Assembly (NCBI GenBank): GCA_019307665.1
Contig: JAFDJC010000217.1
Location: 1 to 6,549 of the forward strand
Length of the DNA stretch: 6,549 nucleotides
Source of the DNA: Deltaproteobacteria bacterium
Lineage (GTDB): Bacteria; Desulfobacterota; Desulfobacteria; Desulfobacterales; SURF-7
Direction of reading: 5' to 3'
Under the pieces are notes generated by a model. It searched no databases. It had not been told where the DNA came from and saw only the letters and a program-made list of their open reading frames with translations. Positions 1-5,892 of the stretch are shown piece after piece; the stretch's first letter is position 1; each line of letters opens with the position of its first letter. The translations under genes and the position numbers were made by a program.

Positions 1-614
1 ATTTTGTCCGCGCTCCTTAGATGATTAAAAAGTTGCCATCCAAGCATGGCAAGGCATTCCGCATCCAAATATTTTTCCGCTCGACGTTCAAACAACACAG
101 AACATTTCGCCGAAAATTCTTCATCTGCATCGTTAAAGAGCAAAATGACAGGAATCATAGGAAGTGCATCAAACTGCATGGCAAGGTCGTAATTTACATC
201 AAGATTTGGTTGATGACCCGATATTGATTTGCTCGCTTTTTTTAAACCAGCGAGCCTTCCTTTAAAGTATGAGGTTATGGAACGCTCAACATCATTATTA
301 AAATAATTTGTTAAAGGACCGGAATCTTTAAAATCTCTGAAGGATACCCATTCATCTTCTTTTGGAGTTACATCCGGGCATAGTAAGAGATACTTGCTTA
401 GAACAACACAAATATCGTAAGCTGGCTTATTTCCAGACGGATCAGTAATTCCGCTAACAGAAACCTCGTAGTTTATTCCAAATAATGGTATTTTGATTAC
501 ATCCTCTTCTACTTTTCCCCCAAGGTTTGGAGCTATCGATTCAATAGAAATATTCTTGAGCTGCGCAAGATAATCTTCATAATTCCTTTCAAATACAGTT
601 TCTTCACCTTCCAT
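1..614 (-). CDS. DUF3786 family protein (partial, C-terminus off window)
   Basis: The minus strand is open from an ATG at 614 to the window edge, giving 204 codons without a stop. Upstream of the ATG is an excellent ribosome binding site, GGAGGA at 626-621, seven bases away. The protein is soluble, with no signal peptide or membrane segment. Its C-terminal third carries the block I associate with DUF3786: LPMIPVILLFNDADEEF, then LFERRAEKYLDAECLAMLG. An aromatic, acidic N-terminus (FERNYEDYL) and a central YDICVVLSKYLL segment precede it. The family is of unknown function and, as I recall, is common in Desulfobacterota and other anaerobes. Family members are only slightly longer than 204 residues, so little is probably missing. 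The gene runs away from the Hdr-like operon and shares only the intergenic region with it. The family call is from memory of the motif. The coding call is very secure, since every codon was read through. Confidence 0.88.
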   Translation of the reverse strand, partial: MEGEETVFERNYEDYLAQLKNISIESIAPNLGGKVEEDVIKIPLFGINYEVSVSGITDPSGNKPAYDICVVLSKYLLLCPDVTPKEDEWVSFRDFKDSGPLTNYFNNDVERSITSYFKGRLAGLKKASKSISGHQPNLDVNYDLAMQFDALPMIPVILLFNDADEEFSAKCSVLFERRAEKYLDAECLAMLGWQLFNHLRSADK

Positions 615-677
615 ATATTTTCCTCCAATAAATCGAACATTATGATGCGTAGTGCCGCAGTCACCTAAAAAATGCAC

Positions 678-705
678 ATTATACTAAAAATCCGATAAAG
701 ATCAT
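678..705 (-). promoter_or_regulatory. Candidate sigma-70 promoter for the DUF3786 gene
   Basis: A perfect TATAAT lies on the minus strand at 683-678. A poor -35 candidate, ATGATC (705-700, three of six matches to TTGACA), sits 16 bases upstream. The implied start near 671 leaves a leader of about 57 bases before the ATG at 614. The -10 box is convincing and the -35 box is not, so an activator may help. Confidence 0.45.
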
Positions 706-1144
706 CTATTTTAAACCGTAGAGATGCCAGTCATAATTTTTTCCAAAAACCTGTTGGCCGTCATGAGCAAGACTGAATGTTGTACACGCCCGGCCTGTCT
801 GTGAAGCCAGACTGAATATTAAACATTGATAATCAGGAATCTTTTATAATATTTCATTATTTAGAATTATCCTGTAAAATTCAAAAAATCAATTGATATT
901 ATACTGCCGAACCTAACACAATGAGCGGTGTGAAGGGAAACAAAGCACAACAAAAATGTATAGGAAGCAATGGCACAACTAAAAAGTCGATGCCACGCTA
1001 TCTCTTACATCCGTCTCAATAAAAAAATTTGCAACCTTCGGCTAATAGCAATTCTTCTTAGAAAAAATTTATGGTTTTGGCCTCAGGGGGAAAAGTATTT
1101 TTCTGCACGGCCGGTATATTTTTTTCTTAGTTTCGGTTTTTCTA

Positions 1145-1190
1145 TTTTGCCGGCTGTATTTCTCTGAACATCGGCAAAGATAATTTTTCT
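1145..1190 (+). terminator. Weak hairpin with T-rich tail (possible terminator)
   Basis: TTTGCCG (1146-1152) pairs perfectly with CGGCAAA (1172-1178), with one extra T-G wobble outside. The loop is long, 19 bases. The downstream stretch GATAATTTTTCTT supplies a T-rich tail. It lies just at the end of the doubtful 65-codon frame (970-1167), so it could end a short transcript. The seven-base stem and long loop make it a weak candidate. Confidence 0.22.
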
Positions 1191-1220
1191 TGGATGTTTA
1201 CATCTTGTAAAATTTATTGA

Positions 1221-1246
1221 TAAACAATAGTCTATTCCTAAACAAT
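1221..1246. repeat. TAAACAAT direct repeat flanking a small palindrome, upstream of the sigma-54 promoter
   Basis: TAAACAAT occurs at 1221-1228 and again at 1239-1246, 18 bases apart. Between them AATAGTCTATT (1226-1236) is an 11-base inverted repeat centred on 1231. The block lies roughly 75-100 bases upstream of the predicted sigma-54 transcription start near 1320, the usual distance range for activator sites of sigma-54 promoters. In such AT-rich DNA the repeat could arise by chance, so the regulatory role is speculative. Confidence 0.3.
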
Positions 1247-1293
1247 GACTTTTTAACTATTTGTAATCAAGACTAATATTATATTGCTTGTTT

Positions 1294-1309
1294 TGGCACA
1301 TGCTTTGCT
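1294..1309 (+). promoter_or_regulatory. Sigma-54 (RpoN) promoter of the Hdr-like operon
   Basis: The sequence reads TGGCAC, five bases, TTGCT, with an extra T in front. The invariant GG (1295-1296) and GC (1307-1308) are separated by exactly ten bases, which is the defining -24/-12 spacing of RpoN promoters. It matches the textbook consensus TGGCAC-N5-TTGC(A/T) in every fixed position. The predicted start is near 1320, leaving a leader of about 71 bases before the ATG at 1391. Such promoters need an NtrC-type ATPase activator bound upstream, and none is encoded in this window. No competing sigma-70 promoter stands out nearby. Confidence 0.82.
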
Positions 1310-1355
1310 CTATGCTGAATAAAGGCACATTATAAATGCCAGGGAGGCAGACGTC

Positions 1356-1376
1356 ATGATTTATGAGTCAGAGTAA
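1356..1376 (+). promoter_or_regulatory. Six-codon leader ORF in the operon's 5' untranslated region
   Basis: Within the predicted leader, GGGAGG precedes an ATG at 1356 by about nine bases. That ATG opens a six-codon frame (MIYESE) ending in TAA at 1374-1376. A second, overlapping frame starts at 1363 (MSQSKKET) and stops at 1387-1389, one base before the ATG of the membrane protein. The main gene has its own adequate site, AGGA at 1379-1382. The strong Shine-Dalgarno in front of such a tiny frame suggests either a leader peptide tuning translation or coincidence. Confidence 0.22.
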
Positions 1377-1390
1377 AAAGGAAACATAAC

Positions 1391-3178
1391 ATGTTTTTTA
1401 TTATCAGTTTTTATTTTGCCTTTGCAATTTTTAGCTTTGGTTTGCTCTACAAGGTATCAACCTGGTTCCGTTATAATCTCGATTCAACAGCCGGCAGGAT
1501 ATCCACTACACAACGAGTTTCTTGCGCAATTAAAGGTATTCTTTTAACCATATTTAGCGCAAAATTCTTTATCCTTCTAAAGGTTTTTGTTTTTGATGTG
1601 CTCCTTCAGATAAGAATATTGAGGGAAAGCGTTCTCCGGTGGGTCATGCATATGTTTATTTTCTGGGGATTCATGTTACTGCTTTTTATGCATGCTCTGG
1701 ATAAATTTGTAACAACTCCTCTGTTTACGGATTATTATTCAACACTAAATCCGTTTTTGTTCTTGCGGAACCTGTTCGCTGCCATGGTAATCACAGGCAT
1801 TATTCTCGCAGTCTATCGGCGATTTTTTGTAAAAACGCCCCGCTTTTTTACAAATGCAATGGATAAATACGCCATTATTATACTTACTGTTATTTTAATT
1901 TCGGGCATACTCCTGGAGGGAGTAAAAATTACTTCCCATACCGAATTTCAAACCATGGTAGAGGATTATTCCGGTCTTACCATGGAAGACGACGAAAATG
2001 AGCTAAAGGCACTTGAAAGTTACTGGGTTAAGGAGTTTGGTGTGGTCTCTTCTAAAGTAAAGGGTCCTTTTGACGTTGAGACTGTAGAATTTGGTAAAGA
2101 ATCCCATGAAATGAATTGCGCAGAGTGCCATACAAGGCCCCAATGGGCATTTATAAGCTATGGGGTTGCAAAGACAATTAAATCGATCGCCGCAGGATTA
2201 GACAGGTATGATTTTCCAACCTTCTTATGGTACATACATTTCATGGCATGTTTCTTGGGCCTTGCCTATCTTCCTTTCAGTAAAATGTTTCACATCTTTG
2301 TCAGCCCGCTGAGCCTTCTTACAAACGCTGTAATGGACAAAGAAAAATCCGACCCGGCCAATATAGCCACCAGGCAGGTAATGGAATTGGATGCCTGCAC
2401 TCACTGCGGGGTTTGCAGTTTGAGATGTGTCATAGGTATTTCTTTTGAGGAAATTGGAAATTTGTACATTCTTCCCTCTGAAAAGATTGCAGCCTTAAAG
2501 GCACTTGCTGCTGGGAGAAATCTAAGCGAGCAGGAACTCAGAATTATCCAGGATGGTCTTTATTTGTGTACCGGTTGTATCCGTTGTACCGAAGTTTGTC
2601 CTGCCGGTATCAACCTGCAGGATTTATGGTTCAATGTCAGGGAGGCTTTGCTTCAGAAAGGTTATCCTGAATTCTATATTTTCTCCCAGTTTTCCTTTTT
2701 ACGAGGACTAAAGAGTGGTGGAATGGTTCAAGATCATTATCAAAAGCCCTTGACACTGGTCAAAAAATCTATTGCTGACGAGTTTAAATTACTTGATATG
2801 CCGGATAGTGCTATAAAACTAACACATTTGTACAAAGAATTCAGAAAAAAATTAGCCGTATCAATGCAAGGTAAAACATCTTCATCTTGCTTTGCCTGCA
2901 AAACCTGCTCATTAGCCTGTCCAGTTGTGTGTAACTTTGAAAAGCCGGTAGAATCCCTGGGGTTGACACCTCATCAGCTTATACATGCCGCCAATTTAGG
3001 ACTCATTAATCTGGTTTTTGGATCAAAAATGCTGTGGAGTTGTCTTGGCTGTTATGAGTGCCAGGAACATTGCCCTCAAGGTGTTCGCGTTACGGATGTA
3101 TTCTTTGAACTCAAGAATTTAGCAATAAAACACTTTAATGAAAAGGCGTCAGCTTCGCAGACGGGGAAAAGATTATGA
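1391..3178 (+). CDS. NarI-like cytochrome b / haem c / double ferredoxin / HdrC fusion, membrane electron-transfer subunit
   Basis: A 595-residue membrane redox protein. Six hydrophobic segments are visible at about 2-20, 46-70, 82-103, 122-143, 160-177 and 275-296. Histidines H87, H101, H283 and H301 are candidate haem-b ligands, as in NarI, DsrM and QmoC-type quinone-linked cytochromes. The loop between segments five and six (about 180-274) holds CAECH at 243-247, a haem-c attachment motif. With six segments and iron-sulfur domains inside, this loop would be periplasmic, as haem-c attachment requires. The cytoplasmic part has two double-[4Fe-4S] modules. The first uses C336, C339, C342, C346 and C393, C396, C399, C403. 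The second is HdrC-like and uses C500, C503, C506, C510 and C551, C554, C557, C561. A good AGGA lies eight bases before the ATG. The last four bases overlap the HdrB-like gene. The likely role, by inference, is moving electrons between menaquinone (and possibly periplasmic cytochromes) and HdrB. It is not a standard QmoC, DsrM or EtfAB:quinone oxidoreductase, because of the second module and the haem-c loop. Confidence 0.9.
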   Translation: MFFIISFYFAFAIFSFGLLYKVSTWFRYNLDSTAGRISTTQRVSCAIKGILLTIFSAKFFILLKVFVFDVLLQIRILRESVLRWVMHMFIFWGFMLLLFMHALDKFVTTPLFTDYYSTLNPFLFLRNLFAAMVITGIILAVYRRFFVKTPRFFTNAMDKYAIIILTVILISGILLEGVKITSHTEFQTMVEDYSGLTMEDDENELKALESYWVKEFGVVSSKVKGPFDVETVEFGKESHEMNCAECHTRPQWAFISYGVAKTIKSIAAGLDRYDFPTFLWYIHFMACFLGLAYLPFSKMFHIFVSPLSLLTNAVMDKEKSDPANIATRQVMELDACTHCGVCSLRCVIGISFEEIGNLYILPSEKIAALKALAAGRNLSEQELRIIQDGLYLCTGCIRCTEVCPAGINLQDLWFNVREALLQKGYPEFYIFSQFSFLRGLKSGGMVQDHYQKPLTLVKKSIADEFKLLDMPDSAIKLTHLYKEFRKKLAVSMQGKTSSSCFACKTCSLACPVVCNFEKPVESLGLTPHQLIHAANLGLINLVFGSKMLWSCLGCYECQEHCPQGVRVTDVFFELKNLAIKHFNEKASASQTGKRL

Positions 3179-4044
3179 AAATTGCATTATTCCGCTGTTG
3201 CAACACGAATATCTGTCTTAAACATAATGAATCAGTAATGGATTCGGTTTTAAAGGGACTTGATGTGGAAGCGGTGGATGTAAAAGAATTTGGTTGCTGT
3301 GGCTACCCTTTAAAAAACATTGAACTTAAGGCTTATATTCTTTGTTCCGCAAGAAATCTATCTTTAGCCGAGGAAAAAGGTCTGAATATTATTACTTTCT
3401 GCAGTTGTTGCTACAGTAGCCTTAAGCGTGCAAATCATCTTATGAAAGAAGATGTTTCAATACAAAAAGAGATCAATACGACTCTCGAAAAAGAAGGGCT
3501 TATATACGATGGCGGCGTTGAGGTAAAGCATTTCCTCGATATTGTTTATAAAGATATTGGTATTAAGAATATTAAAGAAAAGATAGCTAAGACCTTCAAA
3601 GGTCTTAAGATTGCTACTCACTATGGATGCCAACTTCTGAAACCAAGGCAAATTATGAAGTTTGACAATCCGGCAGCCCCTTCAAAATTTGATGAACTTG
3701 TTGAAATTACCGGTGCCAAGAGCATACTCTGGCCAACAAAGCTTCAATGCTGCGGCGCCCCGACATGGGGAATAAATGATGATCTGTCCATGGACTTAAT
3801 GGAAAGGAAAATAAGAGATGCCGGGCAATCCGGCGCTGATTTTTTGTGTACCGCCTGCCCATTTTGTCAGCTTCAGTTTGACAAAGTTCAAAAGATGCTT
3901 GTTTCTAAACGCAATTTAAAGCATTACCTCCCAGCTATTCTCTATCCACAGCTACTGGGGCTTAGTCTGGGAATTGATGCAGGGGTTCTGGGGATTGACA
4001 AAAACGAGTTAGACTTAACCGGAATCATGGATTTTCTGCAGTAG
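3175..4044 (+). CDS. HdrB-like CCG-domain protein (heterodisulfide reductase subunit B family)
   Basis: A 289-residue soluble protein of the usual HdrB length with two CCG (cysteine-rich) domains. The first has C8/C9, CCG at 41-43 and a C-S-C-C group at 76-79. The second has C152, CCG at 192-194 and CPFC at 228-231 (preceded by C225). In characterised HdrB each domain binds a non-cubane [4Fe-4S] cluster that reduces or forms disulfides, and both ligand sets appear complete here. There is no membrane segment or signal, so it acts in the cytoplasm. Its ATG overlaps the upstream stop in ATGA, with GGGGA just before it, so translation is coupled and the two products almost certainly form one complex, with the fused HdrC-like module as electron donor or acceptor. 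The true substrate is unknown: no coenzyme M/B system is expected in a bacterium, so an unidentified thiol/disulfide or protein partner is more likely. Several extra cysteines in domain one (C9, C14, C57, C78) have no assigned role. Confidence 0.92.
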   Translation: MKIALFRCCNTNICLKHNESVMDSVLKGLDVEAVDVKEFGCCGYPLKNIELKAYILCSARNLSLAEEKGLNIITFCSCCYSSLKRANHLMKEDVSIQKEINTTLEKEGLIYDGGVEVKHFLDIVYKDIGIKNIKEKIAKTFKGLKIATHYGCQLLKPRQIMKFDNPAAPSKFDELVEITGAKSILWPTKLQCCGAPTWGINDDLSMDLMERKIRDAGQSGADFLCTACPFCQLQFDKVQKMLVSKRNLKHYLPAILYPQLLGLSLGIDAGVLGIDKNELDLTGIMDFLQ

Positions 4045-4056
4045 ATGTTATCTCCG

Positions 4057-4086
4057 ACAACAGGCTTAAATAAAAAGCCTGGTTGT
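4057..4086. terminator. Hairpin between convergent operons
   Basis: CAGGCTT (4061-4067) pairs perfectly with AAGCCTG (4075-4081) around a seven-base A-rich loop. ACAA (4057-4060) extends the stem with TTGT (4083-4086) past a bulged G at 4082. It starts 12 bases after the HdrB-like stop and lies between convergent genes, so it may stop transcription both ways. No strict T tract follows on either strand: the plus side continues TTGTTAAACTGTTATT. Efficiency is therefore uncertain. Confidence 0.5.
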
Positions 4087-4118
4087 TAAACTGTTATTCC
4101 CTTGTATTCCTTTTCATA

Positions 4119-4136
4119 TACATCAGCTACATCAGC
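4119..4136. repeat. Tandem 9-base repeat TACATCAGC x2
   Basis: TACATCAGC occurs twice with no gap, at 4119-4127 and 4128-4136, directly after the response-regulator stop (on its strand). A related TCTACATCTG follows at 4140-4149, inside the coding end. It is probably a small slippage duplication with no obvious function. Confidence 0.4.
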
Positions 4137-4140
4137 TTGT

Positions 4141-4908
4141 CTACATCTGTTTAAAGATATGAATGTAAGAGCGGCTGACCGTGAGGGTTTCGGGGTGATC
4201 TTTTAGTCTGACGACCCCGCGTCCAGTAAGAGAACGGCTCATTTTGGCTATGCACCCTGCATTCACTATTGTTCCCCGGTGAATACGCCAGAACTTATTG
4301 GGATCAAGCTCATTGGCCAGTTCTTTAATGGGTTTTCTGATGAGGGATTCACCATCTTTTGTTATGACCATGGTATATTTATCGCTTGCCTTGAAGTATA
4401 AGACCTCTTCAACGGGAACAAGCCTGATCTCCTCACCCTGTTGGGCCCGAATCCACTGAAGGTAGTCCGGTGTTTCTTTGTTGGGGAGGGCGGCTACTAT
4501 TCGCTCTACTACCTTGGAAAGATTGGCAGGAGGCCCGGACGATGTGGTGAGCTGCTTTTTTAATCGGTCAGTGGTTTTTTTCAATCTTTCACGGGTTACC
4601 GGTTTCAGGATGTAGTCAATGGCCTCATTCTCAAAGGCTTCCACTGCGTACTGATCGTAGGCAGTGATAAAGACAACCCGGCATGAGTCTGCAATTCTTT
4701 TTGCCACTTCCATGCCGGAAAGGCCGGGCATTCGGATATCGAGAAAGGCGATATGGGGATGGTACTCATCTATCAGCTCTAAGGCCTCCTGACCATTTTT
4801 GGCTTCACCGCAAATAACAAGATCAGCCCACACATCAGAAAGTCTTGATTTCAGATAGCTCCTTAACTGATCTTCATCATCCGCGATGATTGCTTTTATT
4901 TCCTGCAT
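4141..4908 (-). CDS. LytTR-family response regulator
   Basis: A 255-residue two-component regulator. Residues 1-120 form a receiver domain with the acidic pair D10/D11, the phosphoacceptor D57 (FLDIRMPG), T82 and K102 (the LKP motif), so all key residues are present. A linker (about 121-148) leads to a LytTR DNA-binding domain (about 150-255) with the family blocks VEEVLYFKASDKYT and FWRIHRGTIVN. LytTR proteins bind direct repeats upstream of their targets. I chose the ATG at 4908 because GAGGT (4918-4914) sits at ideal distance. A TTG at 4920 would add four residues but lies within that ribosome binding site. The start lies inside the 3' end of the kinase gene (32-base overlap), so the pair is translationally coupled and should be cognate. 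No target can be named from this window. Confidence 0.93.
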   Translation of the reverse strand: MQEIKAIIADDEDQLRSYLKSRLSDVWADLVICGEAKNGQEALELIDEYHPHIAFLDIRMPGLSGMEVAKRIADSCRVVFITAYDQYAVEAFENEAIDYILKPVTRERLKKTTDRLKKQLTTSSGPPANLSKVVERIVAALPNKETPDYLQWIRAQQGEEIRLVPVEEVLYFKASDKYTMVITKDGESLIRKPIKELANELDPNKFWRIHRGTIVNAGCIAKMSRSLTGRGVVRLKDHPETLTVSRSYIHIFKQM

Positions 4909-5892
4909 GTGGGACCTCAATAATTGCTTTTAGGCCGCATGGCCGGTTATCTTCTAATATCAAGCGTCCTTTATCACCATATATGGATTGTAAACGCTCC
5001 CTGATGTTGGAAAGACCCATCCCCGGATTACTTTCTTCATAGAACCCGACACCGGTATCTGCAATCTCCAACCGGAGGATCTCTTCATTTTCTTCTCCGC
5101 GTATGAACACTTCGCCACCCTCGATTTTTGGTTCCAGTCCGTGCTTGATGGCATTTTCCACCAAGGGTTGAATCAACATCGGGGGAAAAGGGATGTCCTT
5201 TATGCTGTCCGGCACATCGACCTGGTATCGCAGTCTTTCACCCATACGAACCTTAAAGATGTTCATATATGACCGTATCATTTCCATTTCCTGGCCAATA
5301 GTGGTTGTCTCGCTCCTTGTTTTGGAAAGTGATGTTCGCAAATAATGGATCAGATCCTCCAGCATATGTTTTCCCTTTTCCAGATCGGTTTCGAGCAGGC
5401 TTACGATGTTGGAGAGTGTGTTAAACAAAAAGTGAGGTTCAATCTGGGCCTGGAGAAGCCGCAGGTTGCTTTCCACGGCCTTTTTTTCACTAATTCCCTG
5501 GAGAAAATGAAATAGCTGATTATAGTTCCAAATACGAGCCCAAGGATTATCATCTGGAACAAACTGTATTCTTGAAAAAAGATAGAAGTACCTATTCCAG
5601 CAGCCACAGTGCCCAACAAGGTTCCAATGACCGATCCTATAATCATAGCAATAAATATGGCAGCAATCTGGATAAAGGGTTTGGCGGATTTAAAAAGAAA
5701 ATTGACAAGCAAGATACAGGCACAAATAGACATGCCGATACATTGAGTAATGATGAAGGTTTTCACAAACCCGCCACCGAATTCGAGAAAAGTCAGGAAT
5801 AGGGCAATAGCGGTGTTGAAGAGGGCGGTATAGGAAAAGGATTTGAGCACATGCCTTCGGTTTATCACTGCGAATTTTGGGTCCATGTTCAT
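4877..5892 (-). pseudogene. LytS/YehU-type membrane histidine kinase, frame interrupted by one base
   Basis: Two frames on the minus strand together encode one sensor kinase. The first frame (5892 to about 5482) gives four hydrophobic segments at about 20-40, 43-67, 71-98 and 111-130, ending SRELVKK. The second frame, shifted by -1, resumes at about 5481 and gives the His_kinase domain (LRLLQAQIEPHFLFNTLSN, with the phosphoacceptor His in EPHF). A HATPase domain follows with N box LVENAIKHG, G1 DTGVGF and G2 GMGLSNIRERL, and the frame ends at 4877. All catalytic motifs are intact. One extra A in the A7 run at 5487-5481 would join the parts into a protein of about 338 residues. Without it the first frame runs on to 5401 and yields a 163-residue membrane stub. 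The start is ATG 5892 or 5886; the ribosome binding site is weak. The sensed signal is unknown. It partners the response regulator that overlaps its end. I label it pseudogene because the frame is broken, but see the frameshift finding. Confidence 0.82.
5481..5487 (-). other. Homopolymer A7 at the kinase frameshift
   Basis: On the coding (minus) strand the sequence is GTG, seven A, GG, CC. Upstream reading is GTG AAA AAA AGG; kinase reading is GAA AAA AAG GCC GTG. Adding one A gives VKKKAVES, in register with the conserved LRLLQAQIEPHF block. The heptamer AAAAAAG is present but phased in the -1 frame, not in the zero-frame position of the classic dnaX slippery site. Transcriptional slippage or sequencing error is therefore more natural than tandem tRNA slippage. 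The -1 frame stays open well upstream, so the exact indel position is not fixed. Confidence 0.6.

Larger units (their letters stand above)
615..1290. other. Long intergenic region between divergent genes, no convincing gene
   Basis: About 780 bases separate the DUF3786 start (614) from the next gene (1391). One short frame on the plus strand, 970-1167 (65 codons), has an AGGAAG four bases before its ATG. However, its product is rich in K, R and aromatics, ends in a hydrophobic tail and resembles no family I know, so I do not call it a gene. A near-repeat, GACTGAAT(G/A)TT, occurs at 771-781 and 810-820. ATCAATTGAT at 888-897 is a perfect 10-base palindrome. The region is AT-rich. It is long enough to hold upstream activator sites for the sigma-54 promoter or a small RNA, but the sequence alone proves neither. 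Confidence 0.5.

Noticed and set aside
21..227. 68-codon plus-strand frame
   Set aside because: It is antisense to the DUF3786 gene, which has a strong ribosome binding site and family motifs.
970..1167. 65-codon frame as a protein-coding gene
   Set aside because: There is no recognisable family, the composition is unlike the neighbouring proteins, and a frame of this size is common by chance in AT-rich DNA. Kept only as a low-interest finding.
3457..3651. 64-codon minus-strand frame
   Set aside because: It lies antisense inside the HdrB-like gene, which has intact cluster-binding motifs.
4908..4920. TTG at 4920 as start of the response regulator
   Set aside because: It overlaps the GAGGT ribosome binding site that ideally positions the ATG at 4908, and the receiver domain begins directly after that ATG.
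4960..5154. 64-codon minus-strand frame
   Set aside because: It is in another frame of the kinase ATPase domain, whose N, G1 and G2 boxes are in the accepted frame.
5481..5487. Classic dnaX-type -1 ribosomal slippery site in the kinase
   Set aside because: The AAAAAAG heptamer is not in the required zero-frame phase and I see no obvious stimulatory stem-loop. Transcriptional slippage, mutation or sequencing error fit better.
5572..5802. 76-codon plus-strand frame
   Set aside because: It is antisense to the kinase membrane domain; its hydrophilic, repetitive composition is the complement of hydrophobic codons.
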